A model generated the notes under the pieces. The model saw only the letters and a program-made list of their open reading frames with translations, was not told the DNA's origin and did no database searches. Source: Lachnospiraceae bacterium NK4A144 (GTDB lineage Bacteria; Bacillota; Clostridia; Lachnospirales; Lachnospiraceae). Taken from it: 64,000 bases of DNA. The stretch covers positions 402,112 through 466,111 of the forward strand of contig AUJT01000001.1 in NCBI GenBank assembly GCA_000424365.1, in the 5' to 3' direction. This document shows positions 44,953-53,548 of the stretch, one piece after another. Numbering within the stretch: position 1 is the stretch's first letter; every line of letters begins with the position of its first letter. The position numbers and the translations under genes are program-made.

Positions 44953-45961
44953 GTCCGTCTCCAGCCTTTCTGCGGAATCTGTTCGGACGTCTGTCCTTAT
45001 GTTTCTCCTGAGTCCGGTTTTCGTACTCCTCATAAGCTTTTACAATTTTTTGTACAAGAGGATGACGGACCACGTCTTTGGATGTCAGATACATAAAACC
45101 AATATCGTCGATTTTATGAAGAACCTTCTCCGCCATATCAAGTCCTGACACTGTATCCGCAGAAAGATCCTTCTGCGTCTTATCTCCTGTGATCACAGCC
45201 TTTGATCCAAAACCAATTCTCGTAAGGAACATTTTCATCTGCGCAGGAGTAGTGTTCTGCGCTTCATCCAAAATAATATAGGCATTATCAAGTGTCCTAC
45301 CTCTCATATATGCAAGAGGAGCTACCTCTATCAGGCCTTTTTCCATATTTTTCTGAAAAGCCTCTGCCCCCATTATCTGATAAAGCGCATCGTATAAAGG
45401 TCTCAGATATGGATCTACCTTACTTTGAAGGTCACCGGGCAAAAAGCCGAGTTTTTCACCAGCCTCAATAGCAGGACGTGTAAGGATTATGCGGCTTACC
45501 TCTTCATTCTTAAAAGCAGTTATAGCCATGGCCATAGCAAGATAAGTCTTTCCTGTACCTGCAGGGCCTATTCCAAACACTATCATCTTGTCACGAATTG
45601 CTTCTACATATCTCTTCTGACCTAGCGTCTTTGGTTTAACCGGTTTTCCCTGAACTGTATGACATATTACAGTATCATCGATTTCTTCAAGTGAAGCAGT
45701 ATTATTTTCTTCTTCTAGTGTGATCGCATAGTCAACATTTTGTTCTTCGACCATGTTACCTCTTTCTGAAAGCTTTGCGAGTTCACTGATAACCTGTCCC
45801 GCACGCTTCGTATTTATCGGATCTCCGGTAATACGTATTTCTCCGTCACGAAGGACTATACTAACATCGTACTGTCCCTCGATTTTTTTTGCAAATGAAT
45901 CAAACTGACCAAAAATATTTCTTATATGATCAAGTCCGATATTCCTTATTGATTCAGTCAA
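44939..45961 (-). CDS. phoH: PhoH-like ATPase (YbeZ family)
   Basis: The best start is TTG at 45961 right after GGGAGGGGAG, giving 340 residues; an ATG at 45985 overlaps the rlmH stop but lacks a ribosome site. It has an N-terminal KH-like/RNA-binding part and the PhoH ATPase domain with GPAGTGKTYLAMAMA (Walker A) and AYIILDEAQNTTPAQMKMF (Walker B). The last 25 residues are very basic. YbeZ works with YbeY in RNA processing, in line with ybeY two genes on. It overlaps the PgpH-like gene by 14 bases. Confidence 0.94.
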   Translation of the reverse strand: MTESIRNIGLDHIRNIFGQFDSFAKKIEGQYDVSIVLRDGEIRITGDPINTKRAGQVISELAKLSERGNMVEEQNVDYAITLEEENNTASLEEIDDTVICHTVQGKPVKPKTLGQKRYVEAIRDKMIVFGIGPAGTGKTYLAMAMAITAFKNEEVSRIILTRPAIEAGEKLGFLPGDLQSKVDPYLRPLYDALYQIMGAEAFQKNMEKGLIEVAPLAYMRGRTLDNAYIILDEAQNTTPAQMKMFLTRIGFGSKAVITGDKTQKDLSADTVSGLDMAEKVLHKIDDIGFMYLTSKDVVRHPLVQKIVKAYEEYENRTQEKHKDRRPNRFRRKAGDGREKR

Positions 45962-45981
45962 CGATCTCCCCTCCCGGTTAA

Positions 45982-46425
45982 TCATTTATGGTACGGTTCT
46001 TTATGTATGATCCGATATGAGCGATATATCTGCTCTAACAGGATCACGCGCATCAATTGATGCGGAAATGTCATTTCAGAAAAGCTCAGATGCATATCCG
46101 CTTTTGCCGAAACCGCGGGATCTATGCCATCCGAACCTCCTATGATAAATTGAATGTGACTGCAGCCGGATATTCCCAGCTGCTCGATTTTTTTTGACAA
46201 TGCAACACTGTCCAGCATCTTCCCCTTTATTTCGAGACTGATCTTATATGCATCATCTGCGATCTTTGGCAGCATTCTTTCAGCCTCATGCGCCATATCG
46301 GGGCCATCAGCAACTTCTATTACTTGTAAACGGCAGTAACGCGACAGCCGTTTTGAATATTCGGCTATCGCGTCTCTCCAGTATTTTTCCTTCAATTTTC
46401 CGGCACAGATAATATCTATATTCAT
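45982..46425 (-). CDS. rlmH: 23S rRNA pseudouridine-1915 N3-methyltransferase
   Basis: The 147-residue SPOUT methyltransferase methylates pseudouridine 1915 of 23S rRNA. The knot motifs are clear: FIIGGSDGIDPAV (SAM binding) and LSFSEMTFPHQLMRVILLEQIYRSYRIIHKEPYH-type ending, which is the most conserved part of the family (shown here in pieces: MTFPHQLMR, EQIYR, YHK). It is about ten residues shorter than E. coli RlmH but complete. The ATG overlaps the stop of the zinc-ribbon gene (ATGA). Confidence 0.95.
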   Translation of the reverse strand: MNIDIICAGKLKEKYWRDAIAEYSKRLSRYCRLQVIEVADGPDMAHEAERMLPKIADDAYKISLEIKGKMLDSVALSKKIEQLGISGCSHIQFIIGGSDGIDPAVSAKADMHLSFSEMTFPHQLMRVILLEQIYRSYRIIHKEPYHK

Positions 46426-47327
46426 GCAGGATTTTCTTTCCCTTCTGAATCATCATCAGTTTCTACATCTTCAGCTTCAGATCCAGTCTCTTCTTCATCG
46501 ACTTCATCCTCGGTCTCATCTTCTTCATCATATTCTTCATCTTCATCATCTTCGGACTCATAGATATCCTGATAAAGATCATCAACTATAAATTCAAGAA
46601 ACGCTCCATCGAGCTCTATGAATCTATCAGTGATCGCACGTCTCATTACACGTGTTCTGGCATAATATTCATCTTCCTGCAGCGCATCGGACGAATCAAA
46701 AGCTTCTTCATCAATCTTGTCTGCATCGTAATTATCTGTAAAATACTTTTCAATCTCTTCGATTTTTTCCTGTTCACGTTCAGCTTCTTCCATAAGAGGC
46801 GCAACGCGCATGAGCGAACGGATTCCCGCAAAAAGGAATACCAGGAAAAGCGCACCCATGGTTCCATAGGTCACAAACATTCCCGGACCACCTATAGTAA
46901 GAGGTACAACTCCGAGAACACAAAGGAGCAGTCCTACCATTCCGATAGCACCAACACCTACAAGTGTATAACCGGAGGACTGGACATCACTAACTCTGTC
47001 AGCAGCTGTCCTGTAAGGCTTATGATTCTCTTCCTCTATCCTGGACTCAAGCTGAGACGCAGCATCTTTCAAGGATTCCTCATCCTGTATTTCCTCTACA
47101 GCACGGATCAGATCCCTTTCACTGAGTCCTCTTGCCCTTGCCTGCTCCAAAAGTTCTTCCCTGCTCAGGAGGGTTCCATCAAACGGATCCTCCTCGCCAT
47201 CCAGAACTTTAGCCGAAAGCTTATCAGCATCTACTCCTTCAGGCAATTCATCCACAAGGGGAATGTGACAATAAGCACATTCTGTAAAACCTTCTCTATA
47301 TTCAAGTCCACATTTTGGGCAAAACAT
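46422..47327 (-). CDS. Zinc-ribbon membrane protein with acidic tail
   Basis: No named family. The 301-residue protein begins with a zinc ribbon (FCPKCGLEYREGFTECAYCHIPL: Cys3, Cys6, Cys17, Cys20), then a charged helical region, two membrane helices (about 125-145 and 150-172), and a C-terminal domain. The last 45 residues are almost all Asp and Glu, a low-complexity acidic tail. The ribbon and tail are probably cytoplasmic. It is first in the unit zinc-ribbon-rlmH-phoH-PgpH-like-ybeY, with GGAGGA before the ATG. Confidence 0.82.
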   Translation of the reverse strand: MFCPKCGLEYREGFTECAYCHIPLVDELPEGVDADKLSAKVLDGEEDPFDGTLLSREELLEQARARGLSERDLIRAVEEIQDEESLKDAASQLESRIEEENHKPYRTAADRVSDVQSSGYTLVGVGAIGMVGLLLCVLGVVPLTIGGPGMFVTYGTMGALFLVFLFAGIRSLMRVAPLMEEAEREQEKIEEIEKYFTDNYDADKIDEEAFDSSDALQEDEYYARTRVMRRAITDRFIELDGAFLEFIVDDLYQDIYESEDDEDEEYDEEDETEDEVDEEETGSEAEDVETDDDSEGKENPA

Positions 47328-47347
47328 TCCAATCCTCCAGTTATCAT

Positions 47348-47409
47348 TGAGAATAATAATTCTCAGTTTTTTCTAACGTACAGGAACTCTGTATGAATTC
47401 CTATACGTT
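47348..47409. other. Two hairpins between nfnB and the zinc-ribbon gene
   Basis: The first stem (TGAGAAT/ATTCTCA, 47348-47365) has a U-tract only for plus-strand transcripts. The second (AACGTACAGGAA with TTCCTATACGTT, 47375-47409) follows the nfnB stop by 36 bases; on the minus strand no U-tract follows it. Together they probably insulate the nfn unit, but neither is a textbook terminator for the minus strand. Confidence 0.5.
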
Positions 47410-47445
47410 AATAAAAATGCAATACATGCATTAAACAGATATCAC

Positions 47446-48843
47446 TCAATGAGTACTAAGAAACTCATCAATTCCCTTTGCTGCAGCCTTTCCTGCACCC
47501 ATTGCAAGGATAACTGTTGCAGCTCCTGTAACAGCGTCACCACCGGCATATACAGCTTCTTTACTTGTTGCACCTGTTGTCTCATCGGCAACGATGCACT
47601 TTTTCCTATTGATCTCAAGGCCCTTTGTTGTGCTGGAGATCAGCGGGTTAGGGCTTGTACCGAGAGACATTATAACAGTATCACACTCGATCTCATACTC
47701 AGAGCCCTCGACTTCAACCGGTCTTCTTCTACCTGACTCATCAGGCTCACCAAGCTCCATCTTTATGATCTTGATACCACGAACCCATCCATTTTCATCC
47801 TCAAGGATCTCAACAGGATTCTGCAGCAGATCAAAGATGATACCTTCTTCTTTTGCGTGATGTACTTCCTCTACACGTGCCGGAAGTTCAGCTTCTGAAC
47901 GACGATATACAACATGTACCTCTGCGCCAAGACGAAGAGCTGTACGAGCAGCATCCATCGCAACATTACCACCGCCGACAACGACAACCTTTTTGCCACG
48001 TGCGATCGGAGTATCGTAATCGTCTCTGTAAGCCTTCATGAGGTTATTTCTTGTAAGGAACTCATTTGCAGAATATACACCAAGTGCCTGCTCGCCCGGG
48101 ATCCCCATGAATCTCGGAAGGCCGGCTCCGGAACCTACATATACTGCATCAAAGCCCTCTTCTGTAAGAAGAGAATCAATAGTAGTACCCTTTCCGATAA
48201 CTACATCTGTTTCGATCTTAACACCAAGAGCCTTTACGTTATCAACTTCAGGCTGAACTACCTTATCCTTAGGAAGACGGAACTCAGGGATACCGTAAAC
48301 AAGAACGCCGCCTGCCTTATGAAGAGCCTCGAAAATAGTAACATCATATCCAAGCTTCGCAAGATCGCCTGCGCATGTGAGACCGGAAGGACCTGAACCT
48401 ATAACAGCAACCTTCTTGCCCTTCTTTTCAGCATTAACAACCGGCTTTACACCGTTTTCACGAGCCCAGTCAGCTACAAAACGCTCGAGCTTTCCGATAG
48501 AAACGGCCTCACCCTTGATACCGCGTACGCACTGACCCTCGCACTGTGATTCCTGAGGGCATACACGTCCACAGACAGCAGGAAGTGCACTGGACTCACC
48601 AATGATCTCAGATGCCTTCTTGAACTCGCCATCCTTTACTGCTGCGATAAATGCAGGGATATTGATAGAAACAGGACAGCCTGCGACGCAGCGCGCATTT
48701 TTACAGTTAAGGCATCTTGTTGCCTCAGCCTGTGCTTCTTCCTGGTTATAACCTAAACAAACCTCATCAAAATTGGTAGCGCGGACCTTGGGCTCCTGCT
48801 CACGTACCGGCACCTTTTTCATAACATCTACTTCTATTGCCAT
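47446..48843 (-). CDS. nfnB: NADPH-binding subunit of electron-bifurcating ferredoxin-NADP transhydrogenase (NfnB; GltD-like)
   Basis: The 465-residue flavoprotein resembles the glutamate synthase small subunit. N-terminal cysteines for two [4Fe-4S] clusters lie in CLNCKNARCVAGCP (near 43-56) and CGRVCPQESQCEGQC (near 90-104). FAD binding: VIGSGPSGLTCAGDLAKLG; NADPH binding: VVVGGGNVAMDAARTALRLG. There is no glutamate synthase large subunit here; the adjacent NfnA-like gene makes the Nfn complex (NADH, NADPH and ferredoxin) the better call. AAGGAG precedes the ATG. It is second in a two-gene operon. Confidence 0.9.
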   Translation of the reverse strand: MAIEVDVMKKVPVREQEPKVRATNFDEVCLGYNQEEAQAEATRCLNCKNARCVAGCPVSINIPAFIAAVKDGEFKKASEIIGESSALPAVCGRVCPQESQCEGQCVRGIKGEAVSIGKLERFVADWARENGVKPVVNAEKKGKKVAVIGSGPSGLTCAGDLAKLGYDVTIFEALHKAGGVLVYGIPEFRLPKDKVVQPEVDNVKALGVKIETDVVIGKGTTIDSLLTEEGFDAVYVGSGAGLPRFMGIPGEQALGVYSANEFLTRNNLMKAYRDDYDTPIARGKKVVVVGGGNVAMDAARTALRLGAEVHVVYRRSEAELPARVEEVHHAKEEGIIFDLLQNPVEILEDENGWVRGIKIIKMELGEPDESGRRRPVEVEGSEYEIECDTVIMSLGTSPNPLISSTTKGLEINRKKCIVADETTGATSKEAVYAGGDAVTGAATVILAMGAGKAAAKGIDEFLSTH

Positions 48844-48905
48844 GAGAATTTCTCCTTATTTTCAAGCAAGTCAGACTTGTGCTGAACAGTTACACGAAGC
48901 ATTAC

Positions 48906-49793
48906 TTATGAGCAATGACCGCATCCGCCGTGGTGAGTATCACCTTCCTTGGCTGCGAGATATGCTCTTCCCTCTTCTGTCTTATAAAGAGCCATACGCT
49001 TCATGGCAGAATCAAAGTCAACTTTTGACGCATCAAACTCAGGTCCGTCAACACATGCAAACTTAACCTCATCGCCAACTACCAGACGGCAGGCACCGCA
49101 CATTCCTGTACCATCGACCATGATAGGGTTCATTGATACGATAGTCGGGATTCCTGCTGCCAAAGAAGTCTTTGCAGCAAACTTCATCATAATCATAGGA
49201 CCGATAGCAACACAAAGATCATAATGACGTCCCTCAGCAATAAGCTCATCCATTACGCTTGTTACCATACCCTTGTGCTTGTAGGAACCATCATCTGTTG
49301 TAAGGAAATAATGCTCACCTGCAACATCTTCAAATTCCTTCTCCATGATGAGAGTATCCTTGCACTTTGTACCGATGACAACATCAAATTCAACGCCATT
49401 CTCTTTACACCACTTAATCTGCGGATAAACAGGAGCAGTTCCGAGACCGCCGCCGACAAATAAAACTCTCTTTTTGCGAACTTCCTCAATAGGATCTGTA
49501 CAAAGTTCTGACGGCTTACCGAGAGGTCCTACGATATCAGCGAAAGAATCACCTGTCTTGTACTGTGCGATCTTCATCGATGAAGCTCCGATAATCTGCA
49601 GAGTAATAGTTACTGTTCCCCTTTCACGATCATAATCACTGATAGTAAGAGGAATTCTCTCAGAAGTTTCATCCGCACGAACGATAACAAACTGTCCGGG
49701 CAGGCATGAATGCGCAATACGCGGTGCTTCTACGATCTGCTGACAGATATTTTCGCAAAGCATCTCCGCCTTCAAAATTTTGAACATAGCCAT
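48906..49793 (-). CDS. nfnA: NADH-binding subunit of electron-bifurcating ferredoxin-NADP transhydrogenase (NfnA)
   Basis: The 295-residue protein belongs to the sulfide dehydrogenase/dihydroorotate dehydrogenase electron-transfer family. It has an FAD barrel (PGQFVIVRADETSERIPLTI near 33-52), an NAD domain (LFVGGGLGTAPVYP) and the [2Fe-2S] ligands in DGTGMCGACR plus a later Cys (VKFACVDGPEFD), where Nfn has one Asp ligand. The C-terminus ends in a His/Cys-rich HHGGCGHC tail that could bind metal. Together with NfnB it reduces NADP+ with NADH and reduced ferredoxin. A good promoter lies upstream. Confidence 0.9.
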   Translation of the reverse strand: MAMFKILKAEMLCENICQQIVEAPRIAHSCLPGQFVIVRADETSERIPLTISDYDRERGTVTITLQIIGASSMKIAQYKTGDSFADIVGPLGKPSELCTDPIEEVRKKRVLFVGGGLGTAPVYPQIKWCKENGVEFDVVIGTKCKDTLIMEKEFEDVAGEHYFLTTDDGSYKHKGMVTSVMDELIAEGRHYDLCVAIGPMIMMKFAAKTSLAAGIPTIVSMNPIMVDGTGMCGACRLVVGDEVKFACVDGPEFDASKVDFDSAMKRMALYKTEEGRAYLAAKEGDTHHGGCGHCS

Positions 49794-49840
49794 TTTCTCC
49801 TATTCTGTAATCCTGCACTGCCTTATTGCAGCACCTGTTT

Positions 49841-49869
49841 ATTTTAATTCATGCTGATTAAAAGTGCAA
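49841..49869 (-). promoter_or_regulatory. Predicted promoter of nfnAB
   Basis: The minus strand reads TTGCAC, 17 nt, TAAAAT, about 40 bases before the nfnA ATG, a good match to the vegetative consensus. Confidence 0.6.
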
Positions 49870-49930
49870 TGATTGCAGCGCAAGATGAGTAATTATTTTT
49901 TATCAGTTTAAAGCAACGAAGTTAAGGTTA

Positions 49931-51703
49931 TCAAATATGCACAACAACCTTATTCTTTCCGTTTTCTTTTGCATCATAAAGCGCCTGGTCTGCTCTCACA
50001 AAAGCTTCGTCGAGTCCTTCCCCTTCACGACACTCTGTCAATCCTATACTGAGCGTTTTAGTGCCTACTTCATCAAAATCAGCCTCCGAAACATTTTTTC
50101 TTATCCGTTCCATGCAGGTCATCGCTTCATCAGCTGTCACTCCGGGAAGTAAGATCAGGAATTCTTCGCCTCCCCATCTGCCGATAAGCCCGTTTGAATG
50201 CCTTGACACTTCGTCTTTCATTATGTTTGAGATCGTACTAAGGACCGTATCACCTGCTGTATGCCCATACGTGTCGTTGACCTTTTTAAAGTCATCGATA
50301 TCAAGTATCGCCAGCATGAACTTATCCTTATTTTTCCGAACGCGGCCTAATGCTTCACGTACGAGTTTTTCGATCATCCGTCGGTTATATATGCCGGTAA
50401 GTTCGTCTGTAACAGCCATTTTCCGAAGCTCATCATTTGCCTTTCTGAGCTCTGCCGACGTGACATTGATAAAAGTAGCAAGTCGTCGCACCATGGAAAT
50501 CTGACCATGCATTTTTTCCTGATCCGAAGCCTCGATAACCTTTTCATTTTCTTCAACAGGATGCAGCTTTACAGCCGGTCCCTCTCTCATAGCAACGGCT
50601 ACCAGAGTGACATGATGCTCTATCATGTATTTATCCATACGACGTATCTCGCCGCTTGAGTAAAAACCAGCCACAGGAGCCAGTGCAGAAAAAGGCGATG
50701 TCTCCATGTTTATAAGATGTTTCCAATAAAGTCTCCTTACACCGCAAGAAACCAGGAACACAGCTTCCGGAGTGAATTTCTTTAATGCGTTAATCATTTT
50801 CGAAACATCTTCATTTATTACTTCCGGATCACCATATGACAGATTTACTGATGTACCCTTTTCGACATCAGCCGCCAAAAGAATAGATCCATCCTCTCTC
50901 CTGCATGAAAACGGCATCCTCAGAACTTCAAACCCATGCTGATGAGACATGATCGGAAACTCAAGAATATTAGAAAAGAAATCATCATCAGACTGGATAT
51001 CCAGATATTTGCTATAGATTTCGCCTGCCGGTATTCCATCAAGTTCATAAAGACGGCTTCCTTCTATACGTGTCACTGTCAGATCACGTCCAAGTGGTTT
51101 CCAACCGATGGCATGCTGAACCTCTACATGCAGATCAGCGCCCTTATAAAGAACAAGCGCAACGCCTTTAGGCACAATATCATCCCCGTCAAGCACATAA
51201 GTTTCCGCATTATTGATATTTTCGTTTGCGCTTCCGCCGCCAAAAACAGGTATATCAGCATGACATTTTTCAATCTCACAAATGACATTTTTTCCTTTGA
51301 TCGTTTTTAATGTCAGCAGAACCTCTGCCGCTGAAATGTCCCGGCACGAATCGATCTCATTTCTTATCAATTCACCAATTTCTGTCTCATTATCAGATTC
51401 GCACCGATATGTTTTTACTACTATATCCGTAGAGCCAAAGATAGAAACTGCCATTACAACGCCCGGATCAGCCAGATGTCCGTCACAAATATCTCCATTC
51501 GAACTCGTGCCGACAATCTTTGCATCAGGAAAAACCGAAAAAATCTCTTCACGTATCTTTCTTATCCTGTTCTCGTCAAATCTCATCGAGTAGAGATGAA
51601 CCAAGATCGAACGTATTTCATGACGATCTACCCATTCTGTTACGACACCCAATGTCGAACAGACTTCAGATTCATTCTTTATTTCAAAATTAAACTGCTT
51701 CAT
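49931..51703 (-). CDS. FIST sensor-diguanylate cyclase
   Basis: The 590-residue protein has no membrane segment. Residues about 30-230 match the FIST N domain (IVGTSSNGDICDG, VFGGGSANENI, GVALVLY), about 230-385 the FIST C domain (HAIGWKPLG, AVFLVSCGVRR, PVAGFYSSGEI), a sensor pair thought to bind small ligands such as amino acids. A short coiled coil (about 400-430) leads to a GGDEF domain with DELTGIYNRR and an intact active site GGEEF near 511, so c-di-GMP synthesis is likely. An inhibitory RxxD site is not seen at the usual place. AAGGGA precedes the ATG; it stands alone. Confidence 0.93.
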   Translation of the reverse strand: MKQFNFEIKNESEVCSTLGVVTEWVDRHEIRSILVHLYSMRFDENRIRKIREEIFSVFPDAKIVGTSSNGDICDGHLADPGVVMAVSIFGSTDIVVKTYRCESDNETEIGELIRNEIDSCRDISAAEVLLTLKTIKGKNVICEIEKCHADIPVFGGGSANENINNAETYVLDGDDIVPKGVALVLYKGADLHVEVQHAIGWKPLGRDLTVTRIEGSRLYELDGIPAGEIYSKYLDIQSDDDFFSNILEFPIMSHQHGFEVLRMPFSCRREDGSILLAADVEKGTSVNLSYGDPEVINEDVSKMINALKKFTPEAVFLVSCGVRRLYWKHLINMETSPFSALAPVAGFYSSGEIRRMDKYMIEHHVTLVAVAMREGPAVKLHPVEENEKVIEASDQEKMHGQISMVRRLATFINVTSAELRKANDELRKMAVTDELTGIYNRRMIEKLVREALGRVRKNKDKFMLAILDIDDFKKVNDTYGHTAGDTVLSTISNIMKDEVSRHSNGLIGRWGGEEFLILLPGVTADEAMTCMERIRKNVSEADFDEVGTKTLSIGLTECREGEGLDEAFVRADQALYDAKENGKNKVVVHI

Positions 51704-51846
51704 AACTTATCCCTTATTTATAAACGGATTTTTAATATCCTGTATTTTTAATAATGAATACATCTGATTTTATTGCGTTTTGTCAGATGTAACAATTTAA
51801 ATTTTTATTAAAATATATGATATAGTGCTGCATGCTCGTGTTTTGC

Positions 51847-51905
51847 GGGTACCAAATAAAAAATCCTCCTTGTACAAGCATAATCGGATTTTTTACTTTC
51901 TACCC
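51847..51905. repeat. Short palindromic intergenic element
   Basis: This sits in the 417-base gap before xpt. It reads GGGTACC at one end, ACCC plus TGTCATCAT at the other, with stem AAAAAATCC/GGATTTTTT between. It is the same family as the hairpin after xpt and the outer part of the long copy at 7.2 kb. The poly-A/poly-T arms make it a likely bidirectional terminator, although no gene ends here. Apart from this and the xpt promoter the gap is AT-rich and featureless. Confidence 0.75.
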
Positions 51906-51952
51906 TGTCATCATATCATTGTATCATTACAAAAACAACGTGTGGTTGTTTG

Positions 51953-51981
51953 TAGATTATTTCCGCAGTATAGGGTATAAT
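51953..51981 (+). promoter_or_regulatory. Predicted promoter of xpt
   Basis: TAGATT, 17 nt, TATAAT (perfect -10) is located about 140 bases before the xpt ATG. The leader is AT-rich; the conserved junction sequences of a guanine riboswitch are not seen in it. Confidence 0.5.
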
Positions 51982-52120
51982 AAAGATAGTTTTTAGATAT
52001 TTTTCACAATAGAATTTTCAAAAAGACGAATAGATAACGATTCAAAGAATACTTTTCACAAAAAAATGATCATCTAAAAAAATAAGTCTACTATAAACTG
52101 ACCTTTACAAGGAGGACGAC

Positions 52121-52693
52121 ATGAAAGCATTAGAGGAGAGAATAATTAAAGATGGGCGCGTTATAAATGATAATATCCTGAAAGTCGATTCATTTCTGAC
52201 TCATCAGGTTGATCCGGTCCTCATGACAGCCATTGGACAGGAATTTGCTTCGCATTTTCAAAATAAAGGGATCACAAAAGTCGCAACAATAGAAAGCTCC
52301 GGTATTTCACCCGCTCTTATCACTGCATTAAACCTTAATGTCCCGCTCGTGATCTTTAAGAAAAATGCTCATAAAGCACTTAATGGCAGCCTGCTCCACA
52401 CAGAAGTTACAAGCTTTACAACAGGAAAAACTTTTGAACTTACAGCTTCTCCTAAATTTTTAAAACCTGAAGATCATGTATTGATCATCGATGATATACT
52501 CGCAAACGGAGAAGCCATAACCGGTGTGATACGTATCCTGAGGATGGCTCATGCAACAGTTGCAGGAACAGGCATTATCATAGAAAAGACATTCCAGCCC
52601 GGCAGGAAAAAGATCACCGAAGCAGGTGTCGAAGTTTACTCTCTCGCCAAGATCAAATCAATGTCTTCATCCGGAATTGAATTTGAAGAATAA
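52121..52693 (+). CDS. xpt: Xanthine phosphoribosyltransferase
   Basis: The 190-residue enzyme converts xanthine and PRPP to XMP. The N-terminus MKALEERIIKDGRVINDNILKVDSFLTHQ is the distinctive Xpt start (quoted only in part here: IKDGRVIND, VDSFLTHQ), and the PRPP loop is VLIIDDILANGEA near residues 123-135, with Asn-Gly in place of the usual Thr-Gly, as in other Xpt proteins. AAGGAGG lies 6 nt before the ATG. It gives the cell a route for xanthine that competes with the xanthine dehydrogenase-type enzymes at the left end of the window. Monocistronic. Confidence 0.96.
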   Translation: MKALEERIIKDGRVINDNILKVDSFLTHQVDPVLMTAIGQEFASHFQNKGITKVATIESSGISPALITALNLNVPLVIFKKNAHKALNGSLLHTEVTSFTTGKTFELTASPKFLKPEDHVLIIDDILANGEAITGVIRILRMAHATVAGTGIIIEKTFQPGRKKITEAGVEVYSLAKIKSMSSSGIEFEE

Positions 52694-52703
52694 TATGATG
52701 ACA

Positions 52704-52761
52704 GGGTCAAAAGTAAAAAATCCTTTTGTGCTTGCACAATAAGGATTTTTTATTGGGACCC
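52704..52761. repeat. Short palindromic element acting as xpt terminator
   Basis: Starting 10 bases after the xpt stop, GGGTC and GGGACCC ends enclose a long stem (AAAAAATCCTT/AAGGATTTTTT with TTGTGC/GCACAA). It gives U-tracts on both strands and so would end xpt and the convergent histidine kinase operon. Flanking GATGACAGGGTCAAAAGT is shared with the long copies. Confidence 0.85.
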
Positions 52762-52780
52762 GCATCTATGATCAGGTGGC

Positions 52781-53524
52781 TTATATCAGTCTTTTCAACG
52801 GAATCTTCAGTACTACAGTGGTTCCGATTCCTATTTGGCTTTCAATAAACATCTGACCACCCTCAAGTCTCTCTATTCGTTCCCTAACACCACGTATACC
52901 AATATGAGTCCTGTTTGCAGGATACGGTGCGTTCACGTCAAAACCAACACCATCATCCTGAACCGTCAACAGTATTCCATCATCCTGTTCTTCCGTGGTT
53001 ATCGTTACCGTTCCTCCATTTGGACGCTTTTCAATACCATGCTTAACGGCATTTTCTACTATTGGCTGTAGTGTAAGAACAGGTATTTCAAAATCATCCG
53101 ATTCAAGATCATATTTTACCTGTAATCCTCTTTCAAATCGCATTTTTTCAAGAGCGATATATTTCTTTACGTGAGTTAACTCCTCTCTAAACGGGACAAG
53201 TCCCTCTTTTCCAAGAGAATCCATGTTTGCCCTTAGGTAATCTGAGAAATCCGCCACTGCCTGCTGCGCTTTTTCGGGATCCGATCCGCAGAGATAATAA
53301 ATCGAGTTCAGACAGTTATATAAAAAATGTGGCTGCATCTGCGACAACATAAGTCTGGTCTTCATCTCACTTATCTTTCGCTCCTGCTCAGTCATCTGAG
53401 CCGTCTGATCCATAAGTTTTTTCTCTTTGAGCCTGTATTTTTTTGTAAGAGAAAAACAGATCACTGCCATAATACAGGATGTAAGAATGCAGATTGCCAT
53501 ACATATGTACAGAATAATGCTCAC
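52781..53524 (-). CDS. LytS/YesM-type sensor histidine kinase
   Basis: The 247-residue kinase has one membrane helix (about residues 3-25), then a short helix and the His_kinase domain with the phospho-acceptor His66 in QPHFLYNCLNS. The ATPase part has VENAVKHGIEK (N box), VQDDGVGFD (G1) and HIGIRGVRERIERLEGG (G2). It lacks an extracellular sensor domain, so it may sense in the membrane or through partners. The GTG at 53524 is fused to the GGAGG ribosome site, so the real start may be the ATT at 53518 or the ATG at 53500. Paired with the regulator upstream. Confidence 0.92.
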   Translation of the reverse strand: MSIILYICMAICILTSCIMAVICFSLTKKYRLKEKKLMDQTAQMTEQERKISEMKTRLMLSQMQPHFLYNCLNSIYYLCGSDPEKAQQAVADFSDYLRANMDSLGKEGLVPFREELTHVKKYIALEKMRFERGLQVKYDLESDDFEIPVLTLQPIVENAVKHGIEKRPNGGTVTITTEEQDDGILLTVQDDGVGFDVNAPYPANRTHIGIRGVRERIERLEGGQMFIESQIGIGTTVVLKIPLKRLI

Positions 53525-53548
53525 CTCCGGTCATCTGTAGATAATGAC

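Noticed and set aside
46422..47327. Zinc-ribbon protein as a transcription factor
   Set aside because: It has two membrane helices and no DNA-binding domain beyond the short ribbon.
50061..50504. Plus-strand frame of 147 codons opposite the GGDEF domain
   Set aside because: The real gene on the other strand has clear motifs; this frame is a by-product of its codon pattern.
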